From the NCBI RefSeq assembly GCF_003605645.1, contig NZ_QVMU01000010.1, positions 84,774 to 148,773 of the forward strand: a DNA stretch of 64,000 bases, in the 5' to 3' direction. Both the position numbers and the translations under genes were made by a program. The DNA comes from Vibrio sinensis. GTDB lineage: Bacteria > Pseudomonadota > Gammaproteobacteria > Enterobacterales > Vibrionaceae. Position 1 is the stretch's first letter. Every line of letters begins with the position of its first letter. The notes under the pieces are model-generated. The model did not search any database. It worked only from the letters and a program-made list of their open reading frames with translations, and was not told the origin of the DNA. Below are positions 9,704 to 18,513 of this stretch, one piece after another.

Positions 9704-9828
9704 TTTTCAGTTTAGTGAATAGGCGAAATTATGCTCAGTTGCTTGAATTTGAATAGATAGAAATGAGGGCGTGAGTTTCAATGTGAAACATCAAAAAGAG
9801 TGTTCAATGGAGGAAAATTGCTTGAATT

Positions 9829-9907
9829 ATGATTTCACTGAGTATGAGTTTCACTGAACATGACTCTCAATGAACATTAGTTCCACCGGACAATTGCTTC
9901 ATTGAAC
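9829..9907. repeat. Five degenerate 16-bp tandem repeats
   Basis: Five head-to-tail units of 15, 16, 16, 16 and 16 bases follow the pattern ATGAGTTTCACTGAAC. Units begin at 9829, 9844, 9860, 9876 and 9892. Copies diverge at several positions, but the (T)CA(C/T)TGAAC core is visible in most. A partial earlier copy (GTGAGTTTCAATGTG) is seen near 9771. The array fills the gap between the TRAP permease and its binding-protein gene. Confidence 0.7.
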
Positions 9908-9908
9908 A

Positions 9909-9931
9909 AGGAGGCCGAAGCCTCCTTTAAT
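9909..9931 (-). terminator. Hairpin between TAXI gene and permease gene (attenuator-like)
   Basis: An AAGGAGGC/GCCTCCTT stem lies about eight bases after the binding-protein stop, with only a short T-containing tail. It may partly terminate or protect the upstream mRNA, giving more binding protein than permease, as is common for such transporters. Confidence 0.6.
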
Positions 9932-9938
9932 GTAGAGA

Positions 9939-10907
9939 CTATTTAAGAAGACCGACTTCTTTGTAGTATTTTTCAGCACCTGGGTGAAGAGGGATAGAAA
10001 GGCCAGCTTTCACCATATCTTCTTTTTTCAGGTTAGCGAATGCAGGGTGCAGACGCTTGAATGTGTCAAAGTTTTCGAACACGGCTTTAGCCACGTTGTA
10101 AGCCACTTCATCAGAAACATCAGTGGTGGTAACCATTGTTGCTGCTACACCAAAGCTATTGACGTCTTTGTCTGTACCGCGATACATACCAGCAGGTACG
10201 CTTGAGTATGCGTAGTATGGGTTTGCTGATACGATCTCATCAATCTGAGGGCCTGTTGCAGAAACAAGTTTTGCATCACAAGACGTTGTAGCTTCTTTGA
10301 TTGAACCATTTGGATGACCAACCATATAGATGAACGCATCGATTTTGTTGTCACAAAGTGCTTGAGAGCGTTCTGAACCTTTTAGCTCTGATGCAAGCTT
10401 AAAGCTGTCGTTGGTCCAGCCCATCTTGTCCATGACAACACTCATCGTTGCACGGTCACCTGAACCTGGGTTACCGATATTGACGCGCTTACCAGCAAGA
10501 TCGCTTACGTTTTCAATACCTGAATCAGCACGAGCGATGATGTTGAACGGTTCTGTGTGAAGAGAGAACATCGCGCGTAGCTTTTTATAAGGGCCTTGGT
10601 CTGCAAACTTACTCGTACCGTTGTAGCCGTGATACTGCCAATCAGATTGCACGATACCGAAATCGAGTTCGCCGGCTCTCATTGTATTGACGTTATAAAT
10701 AGAACCACCAGTCGATTCTACTGAACAGCGAATGTCGTGAGCTTTTCGACCTTTGTTGACCAATTTACAAATAGCACCGCCGGTTGGGTAATAAACACCA
10801 GTGACGGAACCTGTGCCAATTGTAACGAATTCTTGTGCGTTAACTGTACCTGCACCCACTACTGTAGCTGCAATAGCACCTAACTTAATAAGTTTGTTTA
10901 ATGCCAT
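9939..10907 (-). CDS. TAXI-family TRAP transporter solute-binding protein
   Basis: A 322-residue periplasmic protein. The start at 10907 (MALNKLIKLG) has a strong GGAAGGAAC ribosome site and gives a clean signal peptide with cleavage near TVNA-QEF (after residue 24); a longer reading upstream is not supported. The mature part begins FVTIGTGSVTGVYYPTGGAICKLVN, the hallmark of the TAXI (BCSP31-like) family, followed by ADSGIENVSDLAGKRVNIG and GDRATMSVVM. TAXI proteins deliver ligands such as glutamate or 2-oxoglutarate to fused TRAP permeases; the ligand here is not determined. The permease and the UspA-like gene lie downstream on the same strand. Confidence 0.94.
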   Translation of the reverse strand: MALNKLIKLGAIAATVVGAGTVNAQEFVTIGTGSVTGVYYPTGGAICKLVNKGRKAHDIRCSVESTGGSIYNVNTMRAGELDFGIVQSDWQYHGYNGTSKFADQGPYKKLRAMFSLHTEPFNIIARADSGIENVSDLAGKRVNIGNPGSGDRATMSVVMDKMGWTNDSFKLASELKGSERSQALCDNKIDAFIYMVGHPNGSIKEATTSCDAKLVSATGPQIDEIVSANPYYAYSSVPAGMYRGTDKDVNSFGVAATMVTTTDVSDEVAYNVAKAVFENFDTFKRLHPAFANLKKEDMVKAGLSIPLHPGAEKYYKEVGLLK

Positions 10908-11083
10908 GAATGTTCCTTCCTTATATTCATTATTTACCCAAGAGCAAGTAGAGTTGCTTGGGAGTTTCCTTTGATTGGAAACGGCATCTTTCTCAATCCG
11001 TATGTTGAGAAAGTGGCTGAATAATACCAAAAAATCGATATATAATAACACTCTAGTTACAAAAAATAGCAAAAGAATCTATA

Positions 11084-11101
11084 TTGGAACCAATGGTTCA
11101 C
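11084..11101. promoter_or_regulatory. Operator-like motif shared by both TRAP genes, copy 2
   Basis: TTGGAACCAAT followed by GGTTCAC contains the perfect palindrome GAACCA-A-TGGTTC. It lies about 180 bases before the TAXI start and matches the copy before the permease gene. A regulator specific to this locus is an inference. Confidence 0.4.
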
Positions 11102-11177
11102 ATAGTTATCTATATGCTTAAGCTTTAAAAATCAGTAAGTTATGAAATATATTGAGTTGGACTAATTGTTGTTAAGA

Positions 11178-11193
11178 TGTGATGAAAATCACA
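11178..11193. promoter_or_regulatory. CRP (cAMP receptor protein) site
   Basis: TGTGATGAAAATCACA matches the CRP consensus TGTGA-N6-TCACA exactly. It lies about 270 bases upstream of the TAXI gene and overlaps the argR terminator stem. Catabolite control of the TRAP system is the simplest reading. Confidence 0.6.
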
Positions 11194-11210
11194 CCCTTAG
11201 GTGTGATTTT
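11185..11210. terminator. Terminator after argR
   Basis: An 11-bp stem (AAAATCACACC/GGTGTGATTTT) with a four-base loop follows the argR stop. Its T-rich flank on the minus strand is short. Confidence 0.7.
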
Positions 11211-11236
11211 AAAAGAGGGTCAGCAGAAGCTAAGGA

Positions 11237-11707
11237 TTAGCCTGCATAGTCGAATAGTTCACAAACAGATTGGAATAACTGTTCTGTAGAAATGACAAGT
11301 GTAGGAGTGATAAAGATAGTATCGTCACCCGCAACAACACCAAGTATCCCTTCTGATTTACCTAATGAATCGAGTAAGCGAGCAATTAGTTGTGCTGCTC
11401 CTGGACCAGTATGAATAACGACAAGTGCGTTGTTATAGTCGACATCGAGCACTAATTCTCTTAGTGAACTCGAAACGGTTGGAACACCTAGCTCGGCTGG
11501 CAGACAGTAAACCATCTCCATTTTCGCATTGCGAGTTCTCACGGCTCCAAATTTGGTGAGCATGCGAGAAACTTTCGATTGGTTGATATTTTCGAAACCT
11601 TCATTTCTCAAGGCGTCCACAATATCGCCTTGAGATCCAAATCGCTCTTCTTTAAGCAGCGCTTTAAACGCACGGACTAGGTTATCTTGTTTTTCTGAGT
11701 GGCGCAT
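11237..11707 (-). CDS. argR: Arginine repressor ArgR
   Basis: The 156-residue protein has the normal ArgR length. Residues 1-70 form the winged helix ([20 protein letters not shown], then [11 protein letters not shown]). Residues 85-150 form the hexamer and arginine-binding domain, with [11 protein letters not shown] (99-109) and the GDDT motif (127-130). With bound arginine it represses arginine biosynthesis and can activate catabolism. It is divergent from mdh, as in E. coli and other vibrios. An ArgR-box-like palindrome lies 44-57 bases before the start, which suggests self-repression. Likely targets inside this window are argF and possibly arcA. Confidence 0.96.
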   Translation of the reverse strand: MRHSEKQDNLVRAFKALLKEERFGSQGDIVDALRNEGFENINQSKVSRMLTKFGAVRTRNAKMEMVYCLPAELGVPTVSSSLRELVLDVDYNNALVVIHTGPGAAQLIARLLDSLGKSEGILGVVAGDDTIFITPTLVISTEQLFQSVCELFDYAG

Positions 11708-12032
11708 GGGTTCTCTTTCGACCGATGGTTAAATAAATCATGCATAGTCTCGCATAGCTATGCACTTTCTGCCAATGCTATTACGAAATAATGTTTACCT
11801 CATCACTGTAAATATCATGAATAAAAATAACTTAACTCTTTGTCATTTATGATAATTAACGTCATAATCGCTCGAATCATGTAGCACGAAAAGTTCGCTT
11901 TGCGTGACCTCGCAAAGCTGGCGTTAATTTATTGTAATCAGCTTGTGATTCCTATAGCGTTTAGCTAGCGTTGATTACAAATTACCCTACAAAACACTTA
12001 TAAATAGAGAATTACTCTCAAGGAGAATTTCG
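11708..12032. other. argR-mdh divergent control region
   Basis: These 325 bases have no gene. They hold an ArgR-box-like palindrome near argR, a perfect 8-bp stem (GCTTTGCG at 11897-11904 with CGCAAAGC at 11911-11918), and a 9-bp inverted repeat (TTGTAATCA at 11932-11940 with TGATTACAA at 11972-11980) 53 bases before the mdh start. Confidence 0.65.
11741..11764. promoter_or_regulatory. ArgR-box-like palindrome
   Basis: CGCATAGCTATGCA (11751-11764) contains the perfect palindrome GCATAGCTATGC and fits the TGCAT-N4-ATGCA form of ARG boxes. A further TGCATAG half-site lies ten bases away at 11741. Confidence 0.5.
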
Positions 12033-12968
12033 ATGAAAGTAGCTGTTATTGGTGCCGCTGGAGGCATCGGCCAAGCCTTAGCTTTACTACTAAAAAACCG
12101 TCTTCCTGCAGGTTCTGATTTAGCCCTTTATGATATTGCACCTGTAACTCCAGGTGTTGCTGCGGATCTTAGCCATATCCCAACTCCAGTTTCGATCAAA
12201 GGTTACGCCGGTGAAGATCCGACGCCAGCGCTAGAAGGCGCTGATGTTGTTTTGGTTTCTGCAGGTGTCGCTCGTAAACCTGGAATGGATCGTGCGGATC
12301 TTTTCAATGTTAATGCTGGTATTGTTAAGTCATTGGCAGAGAAAATCGCAGTAGTATGTCCTAAAGCTTGTGTTGGTATCATTACTAACCCAGTAAATAC
12401 GACTGTGCCAATTGCAGCAGAAGTATTGAAGAAAGCGGGTGTATACGATAAGCGTAAATTGTTCGGTGTAACGACGCTTGACGTGATTCGTTCTGAAACA
12501 TTCGTTGCTGCTTTGAAAGACAAAGATCCTGGTGATGTTCGTGTTCCTGTTATCGGTGGCCACTCAGGTGTGACAATTTTACCGCTACTTTCACAAGTTG
12601 AGGGTGTTGAGTTCAGTGCTGAAGAAGTTGAAGCACTTACTAAACGCATCCAAAATGCGGGTACAGAAGTTGTTGAAGCTAAAGCTGGTGGCGGTTCTGC
12701 AACCCTATCAATGGGTCAAGCTGCATGCCGTTTTGGCCTTTCTTTAGTGAAAGCGCTACAAGGTGGTGAGGGTGTAGTTGAATGTGCTTACGTTGAAGGC
12801 GAAGGTGAACACGCTCAATTCTTTGCTCAACCAGTGAAGCTGGGTAAAGAGGGTGTCGAAGAGATCCTAAGCTATGGTGCATTAAGTGATTACGAGAAAG
12901 CAGCTCTTGATGGCATGCTTGAAACATTGAATGGTGACATTCAAACAGGTATTGATTTCGTTAAGTAA
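12033..12968 (+). CDS. mdh: Malate dehydrogenase
   Basis: This 311-residue NAD-dependent enzyme interconverts malate and oxaloacetate in the TCA cycle. The dinucleotide motif GAAGGIGQ lies at residues 7-14. Substrate and catalytic residues Arg81, Arg87, Asp150, Arg153 and His177 are at the positions known in E. coli Mdh. It has a strong AAGGAG ribosome site and its own terminator, so it is monocistronic. Codon use looks like that of a highly expressed gene. Confidence 0.98.
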   Translation: MKVAVIGAAGGIGQALALLLKNRLPAGSDLALYDIAPVTPGVAADLSHIPTPVSIKGYAGEDPTPALEGADVVLVSAGVARKPGMDRADLFNVNAGIVKSLAEKIAVVCPKACVGIITNPVNTTVPIAAEVLKKAGVYDKRKLFGVTTLDVIRSETFVAALKDKDPGDVRVPVIGGHSGVTILPLLSQVEGVEFSAEEVEALTKRIQNAGTEVVEAKAGGGSATLSMGQAACRFGLSLVKALQGGEGVVECAYVEGEGEHAQFFAQPVKLGKEGVEEILSYGALSDYEKAALDGMLETLNGDIQTGIDFVK

Positions 12969-12989
12969 TCTACCCTACGTTATAAATAG

Positions 12990-13014
12990 AAGCCGGCCTA
13001 GTGTCGGCTTTTTT
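12990..13014 (+). terminator. Terminator after mdh
   Basis: Stem AAGCCGGC/GTCGGCTT with a short loop and a T run, 21 bases after the mdh stop. Confidence 0.85.
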
Positions 13015-13074
13015 GATCTTACTAATAAAGAAAACAGCAAAAAATATTTTTCGGGATCTTTAAGGAGGATCGTT

Positions 13075-13149
13075 TTGGCGGGTGATGAGCTAAAGATCCA
13101 GATGATGATCGATGAGGCTTCAGAGATCAGTTTGTGTTTCAATAGATAA
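13075..13149 (+). CDS. Possible 24-residue small ORF
   Basis: A near-perfect ribosome site (TAAGGAGGAT, 13061-13070) stands six bases before a TTG codon. This opens a 24-codon frame beginning (L/M)AGDELKIQM and ending in ASEISLCFNR. It lies between the mdh and ispB terminators. No homologue is recognised, and the TTG start weakens the case. Confidence 0.25.
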   Translation: MAGDELKIQMMIDEASEISLCFNR

Positions 13150-13154
13150 AAATA

Positions 13155-13177
13155 AAGGCAAATCGATGATTTGCCTT
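13155..13177 (-). terminator. Terminator after ispB
   Basis: Stem AAGGCAAATC/GATTTGCCTT with a three-base loop. On the minus strand it is followed by TTATTTTTATC. Confidence 0.82.
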
Positions 13178-13210
13178 ATGCGGATTTAATTAAAGAGATT
13201 TTACTTGAAG

Positions 13211-14182
13211 CTACTTGGAGCGGTTTACAGATAAGTGGGCGATGACTTCAAGTGCTTGTTTGTATTCAGACTCAGGTAAGACAGCTAATTCAGCAATCGC
13301 TTTATCGGCTTCTTCAAGCGCTTTCTGGCGTGTATATTCAAGTGAGCCAGTTTGATTCATGATCTCGAGAATCTCGTCTAGGTGTTCCATCCCATTAGAT
13401 TTCTCGATAGCTTCGCGAATCAGTAGAGCTTGCTCTTCTGTACCGTGCTTCATCGCATAAAGCAGAGGTAGGGTTGGTTTGCCCTCGGCAAGGTCATCTC
13501 CAACATTCTTACCCATGTCTTTACCATCAGATGTGTAATCCATCACATCATCAATTAACTGAAAAGCCGTACCTAAATATTTACCGTAGTTTTGAAGGGC
13601 AGTTTCAATCTCTTGAGGTGCATCGCTTAAAATAGCACCGACTTGTGTCGCAGCTTCAAATAGTCGTGCAGTCTTAGAGTAGATAACTTCCATATAACTT
13701 TCTTCGGTCGTATCGGCATCGTTGCAATTCATTAATTGCTGCACTTCACCTTCAGCGATGACGTTAACTGCATCACTCATTAAAGCGAGGATTTTCATCG
13801 AACCTAACGCGGTCATCATTTGAAATGAGCGAGTGTAGATAAAATCACCGACCAGTACGCTTGCAGCATTACCAAAAGCGGCATTTGCGGTTGCTTTTCC
13901 GCGACGCATATCTGACTCATCAACCACATCATCATGTAGCAGAGTGGCAGTATGAATAAACTCAATAAATGCTGCTGCTGTCGTGTGTTCATTTCCCTGA
14001 TAACCAAGCGCACGTGCAGATAAAATCGCCAATAAAGGTCGCAGGCGTTTACCGCCGCTACTAACGATATAAAATCCGAGCTGGTTAATTAGAGCCACGT
14101 CAGAGTTAAGCTGAGCTTGAATTGTTTCGTTCACTTTTGCCATGTCATTGGCAGTAAGCGCTTGGATAGCTTTAAAATCCAT
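13211..14182 (-). CDS. ispB: Octaprenyl diphosphate synthase
   Basis: This 323-residue trans-prenyltransferase builds the C40 side chain of ubiquinone and menaquinone from farnesyl and isopentenyl diphosphates. The two Asp-rich Mg-binding motifs are DDVVD at 84-88 (LLHDDVVDESD) and DDVMD at 210-214, with the conserved GGKRLRP at 43-49. Length equals the E. coli enzyme. It is divergent from rplU-rpmA, the standard gammaproteobacterial arrangement, and has its own terminator. Confidence 0.96.
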   Translation of the reverse strand: MDFKAIQALTANDMAKVNETIQAQLNSDVALINQLGFYIVSSGGKRLRPLLAILSARALGYQGNEHTTAAAFIEFIHTATLLHDDVVDESDMRRGKATANAAFGNAASVLVGDFIYTRSFQMMTALGSMKILALMSDAVNVIAEGEVQQLMNCNDADTTEESYMEVIYSKTARLFEAATQVGAILSDAPQEIETALQNYGKYLGTAFQLIDDVMDYTSDGKDMGKNVGDDLAEGKPTLPLLYAMKHGTEEQALLIREAIEKSNGMEHLDEILEIMNQTGSLEYTRQKALEEADKAIAELAVLPESEYKQALEVIAHLSVNRSK

Positions 14183-14339
14183 TGTAAATCCGGCTGAGGT
14201 TAGTACCTATAAGGTATTTTCATCTACTTTAATTGGTGAATAATACACTAAAAAACGTTGATTAATACATGGTTAACGGGCATGATCTCGGCACTTTTGA
14301 TTGGCGATTACCTTTTCGCCAATTTTTTAAAAATATGGC

Positions 14340-14368
14340 TTGTCATAGGCGCGCCCTTTCTGTAGAAT
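14340..14368 (+). promoter_or_regulatory. Promoter of rplU-rpmA
   Basis: TTGTCA and TAGAAT are separated by 17 bases, a near-consensus sigma-70 promoter. The leader downstream holds CGCACA (14395-14400) and TGTGCG (14428-14433), which could pair just before the rplU ribosome site. Confidence 0.7.
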
Positions 14369-14451
14369 CTGCGCCCTATTGATGATTAGTTTAGCGCACA
14401 CCCGAGATGCTCAAATATGCATAAGGCTGTGCGGAAAAAGCGGAGTAAGAT

Positions 14452-14763
14452 ATGTACGCTGTTTTCCAATCTGGTGGTAAACAACACCGTGTAAGCGAAG
14501 GTCAAACTCTTCGTTTAGAGAAATTAGACGTTGAAACTGGTGCAGTTGTAGAATTTGATAAAGTTCTAATGATTGCCAACGGCGAAGACATTCAAGTTGG
14601 CGCTCCTCTTCTTGAGGGCGGCAAAGTTGTAGCAGAAGTTGTACAACACGGTCGTGGCGATAAAGTTAAAATCGTTAAGTTCCGTCGTCGTAAGCATTCT
14701 CGCAAACAACAAGGTCACCGTCAGTGGTTCACGGAAGTGAAAATCACTGGTATCAACGCTTAA
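14452..14763 (+). CDS. rplU: 50S ribosomal protein L21
   Basis: The 103-residue L21 protein, starting [14 protein letters not shown] and carrying the basic [16 protein letters not shown] segment near residues 76-91. It binds 23S rRNA in the large subunit. It is followed 20 bases later by rpmA. Confidence 0.98.
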   Translation: MYAVFQSGGKQHRVSEGQTLRLEKLDVETGAVVEFDKVLMIANGEDIQVGAPLLEGGKVVAEVVQHGRGDKVKIVKFRRRKHSRKQQGHRQWFTEVKITGINA

Positions 14764-14783
14764 TCGATTAGGAGAGTTTAACA

Positions 14784-15041
14784 ATGGCACACAAAAAAGC
14801 TGGTGGTTCTACTCGTAACGGCCGCGATTCAGAAAGCAAACGCCTAGGTGTTAAGCGTTTCGGTGGTGAATCTGTTCTTGCAGGTAACATCATCGTTCGT
14901 CAACGTGGTACTAAATTCCACGCTGGTAACAACGTTGGCCTTGGTAAAGACCACACACTATTTGCTCTAACTGACGGTAAAGTTAAGTTTGAAGTAAAAG
15001 GTCCTAAAAACCGTAAATTTGTAAGCATCGCTGCTGAATAA
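14784..15041 (+). CDS. rpmA: 50S ribosomal protein L27
   Basis: An 85-residue L27 beginning [16 protein letters not shown], whose N-terminal tail reaches the peptidyl transferase centre. The start has AGGAG. It lacks the N-terminal extension that is cleaved in Firmicutes. It is the second gene of rplU-rpmA and is followed by a terminator. Confidence 0.98.
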   Translation: MAHKKAGGSTRNGRDSESKRLGVKRFGGESVLAGNIIVRQRGTKFHAGNNVGLGKDHTLFALTDGKVKFEVKGPKNRKFVSIAAE

Positions 15042-15063
15042 TCTACGCTTTTAGCTGAATTCA

Positions 15064-15092
15064 AAAGCCCTGCCGATTCGGCGGGGTTTTTT
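15064..15092 (+). terminator. Terminator after rpmA
   Basis: GC-rich stem CCCTGCCGA/TCGGCGGGG followed by six T. It separates the ribosomal genes from obgE. Confidence 0.88.
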
Positions 15093-15260
15093 ATTGTTGG
15101 TTAGAGCAAATAATTAGATATTTTCTAACAAGAAAGTGACTAGTTATTTGTACCAAAGTAGGGCGATCCAAGATCTAAGGTGATCGATCTGCAAATGGGA
15201 TCTGCTAGAATTTATATCATTGCTATAGCATGGTATTGCAACGCAAAAAATGCGGAGTAA

Positions 15261-16448
<1,188 letters not shown>

Positions 16449-16470
16449 TCCTCAGAGATAAAAGTTTATG

Positions 16471-16499
16471 AAGCCGCAATTTCGATTGCGGCTTTTTTT
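16471..16499 (+). terminator. Terminator after obgE
   Basis: Stem AAGCCGCAAT/ATTGCGGCTT with a four-base loop and seven T. Confidence 0.9.
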
Positions 16500-16563
16500 G
16501 TGTCTAAATCATATTTTGCTGCGGTAAATTGCGGCACAATATGATGATCAATCAGTCAATTAG

Positions 16564-16641
16564 TTATACCAACCCAAATAAGTCTCAGGTTAGTTTCTCT
16601 GATTAAAATCACTGACTATTTACTTATCTGAATTGGTATTA
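16564..16641. repeat. 78-bp imperfect inverted repeat (intergenic palindrome)
   Basis: The left arm begins TTATACCAACCCAAATAAGT and the right arm, read in reverse complement, begins TAATACCAATTCAGATAAGT. Arms of about 31 bases flank a 16-base loop. The TAATACCAATTCAGATAAGT type of end is, from memory, recurrent between genes in Vibrionaceae, so this may be a short non-autonomous element. It lies between the obgE terminator and yjjP. Confidence 0.6.
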
Positions 16642-16672
16642 GATATGGGTTAAAAGGAATTAGGAAGTATCT

Positions 16673-17473
16673 ATGACACTCGAATATGTCCCTCCAGAAT
16701 CGGAACTTGTTTTAAAACAACGCTCGATATCTAGGTTGGTCGCTCATGCTGGACAGATGTTATTAGCGCATGGAGCAGAAAGCACATTGGTATGCGATAT
16801 TATGCGACGTATTGGTATTGCATGTGGTGTTTCAGAAGTTGAAGTCGCCCTGTCAGCTAATGCCCTCGTGATCACAACAGTTATGGATGATCATTGCATT
16901 ACAACGACGCGAAGTTGCGCTGACCGTGGGCTGAATATGCGGACTATCACTCAGATCCAACGTATCTGTATCATGATGGAGCGAGGCTTGCTCGATCATG
17001 TCATGGCACAAAAAAAGCTAAATGCTATTAGTCCTGAGCGCTATAACCGTTGGCTAGTCGTATTTATGATTGGTCTTTCCTGTGCGGCATTCAGCCATCT
17101 AGCCGGTGGTGATTGGTCTGTCTTTGGGATGACCTTTATCGCTTCAGCAGTTGGAATGATAGTGAGGCAAGAAATTGGCCATCGGCATTTTAATCCGCTA
17201 TTGAACTTTGCGATGACCGCGTTTGTGACGACATTAATTTCGGCTCAGGCTGTGATTTTTGAGATTGGCAACTTGCCAACAGTGGTGATGGCATCGTCCG
17301 TATTAATGTTAGTTCCCGGTTTTCCATTGATTAACTCGGTGGCAGATATGTTGAAAGGGCATATCAATATGGGTATTGCTCGTTTCATGATGGCGAGCTT
17401 ATTGACGCTGGCGACCTGTCTTGGGATTGTCGCGGCTATGCAGGTGACGGGTATTTGGGGGTGGATGAGCTAA
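16673..17473 (+). CDS. yjjP: ThrE/YjjP-type exporter subunit
   Basis: The 266-residue protein has a soluble N-terminal part of about 120 residues with the family motif LLAHGAEST (near 24-32), then about five membrane segments. It belongs to the threonine/serine exporter (ThrE, DUF1212) family. In E. coli, YjjP acts with YjjB; together they resemble the two halves of ThrE, and YjjPB has been reported to export succinate. The stop overlaps the start of yjjB (TAATG), so the two are translationally coupled. Substrate is not known here. Confidence 0.88.
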   Translation: MTLEYVPPESELVLKQRSISRLVAHAGQMLLAHGAESTLVCDIMRRIGIACGVSEVEVALSANALVITTVMDDHCITTTRSCADRGLNMRTITQIQRICIMMERGLLDHVMAQKKLNAISPERYNRWLVVFMIGLSCAAFSHLAGGDWSVFGMTFIASAVGMIVRQEIGHRHFNPLLNFAMTAFVTTLISAQAVIFEIGNLPTVVMASSVLMLVPGFPLINSVADMLKGHINMGIARFMMASLLTLATCLGIVAAMQVTGIWGWMS

Positions 17474-17946
17474 TGGATAGCATCGATCTTTTATTCGGAT
17501 TACTCAATGATATGCTTTTTGCTGCGATCCCAGCTGTGGGTTTCGCGCTGGTTTTTAATGTGCCACAACGCGCATTGATCTATTGTGCTCTCGGAGGATC
17601 CATTGGTCATGGGAGCCGTTATTTGATGCTGCATTTTGGTATTCCAATTGAATGGGCCTCTTTTTTTGCAGCGACGATCGTTGGATTGATCGGCGTTCAT
17701 TGGTCACATAAACTATTGGCACACCCTAAAGTATTTACCGTCGCTGCATTGATTCCGATGGTGCCCGGTGTCTTCGCATTTAAAGCTATGATTGCCATGG
17801 TAGAGATTAATCATCTCGGTTACTCACCAGAACTCATTGCCACCTGCATGGAGAACTTCCTTAAAGCAATGTTTATTATTGCAGGATTGGCGGTTGGATT
17901 AGCAGTCCCGGGGCTGTTATTCTATCGCCGTAGACCGATTGTTTAA
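17473..17946 (+). CDS. yjjB: ThrE/YjjB-type exporter subunit
   Basis: Starting at the ATG that overlaps the yjjP stop gives 157 residues, the length of E. coli YjjB as I recall it; an earlier in-frame ATG at 17455 is less likely. The protein is almost all hydrophobic, with about five membrane segments and the conserved HFGIPIEWASF and PMVPGVFAFKAM stretches. It completes the YjjP-YjjB organic or amino acid exporter. folA follows 24 bases later on the same strand. Confidence 0.88.
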   Translation: MDSIDLLFGLLNDMLFAAIPAVGFALVFNVPQRALIYCALGGSIGHGSRYLMLHFGIPIEWASFFAATIVGLIGVHWSHKLLAHPKVFTVAALIPMVPGVFAFKAMIAMVEINHLGYSPELIATCMENFLKAMFIIAGLAVGLAVPGLLFYRRRPIV

Positions 17947-17970
17947 CGTGTAGATGAATAAAGGAAATCT

Positions 17971-18450
17971 ATGATCATCAGTATGATTGCCGCAATGGCA
18001 ACGAATCGAATCATTGGCAAAGATAACCAAATGCCTTGGCATCTTCCTGCTGACTTTGCATGGTTTAAACGTTGCACGATGGGAAAACCTGTTGTGATGG
18101 GGCGTAAAACTTATGAATCTATTGGTCGGCCTCTTCCTGGACGTTTAAACATCGTCATCAGTCGTGATGCTTCATTATTGATTGATGGTGTTGTTACAGT
18201 CACCTCTATCGATAAAGCGTTACTCGAAGTCGGAGATGCAGATGAGGTGATGATCATTGGCGGCGGCGCGATTTACGCCGCTTGTCTTCCAATCGCAAAT
18301 AAACTCTATGTGACGCATATTGAAGCGAATATTGATGGTGATACTCAATTTCCTGCTTGGAGTGATGATTTCAAAGAAACCTACTCAGAGTTTTATCAAG
18401 CTGATGATAAAAATCAATACGACATGCGATTCACGATTTTAGAAAAATAA
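17971..18450 (+). CDS. folA: Dihydrofolate reductase
   Basis: This 159-residue chromosomal-type DHFR reduces dihydrofolate with NADPH for thymidylate, purine and methionine synthesis. It begins MIISMIAAMATNRIIGKDNQ. The active-site acid is Asp28 in HLPADFAWF (Asp27 in E. coli), with Trp23 and MGRKTYESIG (43-52) also seen. A GGAAA ribosome site precedes the ATG. It converges on apaH across a shared terminator. Confidence 0.97.
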   Translation: MIISMIAAMATNRIIGKDNQMPWHLPADFAWFKRCTMGKPVVMGRKTYESIGRPLPGRLNIVISRDASLLIDGVVTVTSIDKALLEVGDADEVMIIGGGAIYAACLPIANKLYVTHIEANIDGDTQFPAWSDDFKETYSEFYQADDKNQYDMRFTILEK

Positions 18451-18461
18451 ATGCTGAATCG

Positions 18462-18490
18462 AAAAAAGCACTGCAATTGCAGTGCTTTTT
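18462..18490. terminator. Bidirectional terminator between folA and apaH
   Basis: The perfect palindrome AGCACTGCAATTGCAGTGCT is flanked by A and T runs, so it works on both strands. Confidence 0.9.
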
Positions 18491-18513
18491 CGTTTTAATC
18501 TCGAGGTAAATAT

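Larger units (their letters stand above)
10908..11236. other. Regulatory region upstream of the TAXI gene
   Basis: This 329-base gap has no gene. On the minus strand it serves as the long leader and promoter zone of the TAXI gene. It holds a CRP-type site, a second copy of the TTGGAACCAAT motif, and the argR terminator hairpin. An AT-rich TATAT patch near 11040 could be a promoter element. Confidence 0.6.

Noticed and set aside
10908..11072. N-terminal extension of the TAXI protein by 55 residues
   Set aside because: The internal Met at 10907 has a strong ribosome site and is followed directly by a normal signal peptide.
12203..12649. 148-codon minus-strand frame inside mdh
   Set aside because: It is an antisense shadow of mdh; its Ser/Thr-rich composition follows from the complementary codons.
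12931..13149. 72-codon plus-strand frame overlapping the mdh end
   Set aside because: It begins inside mdh and reads through the mdh terminator; only the last 24 codons after the strong ribosome site deserve consideration.
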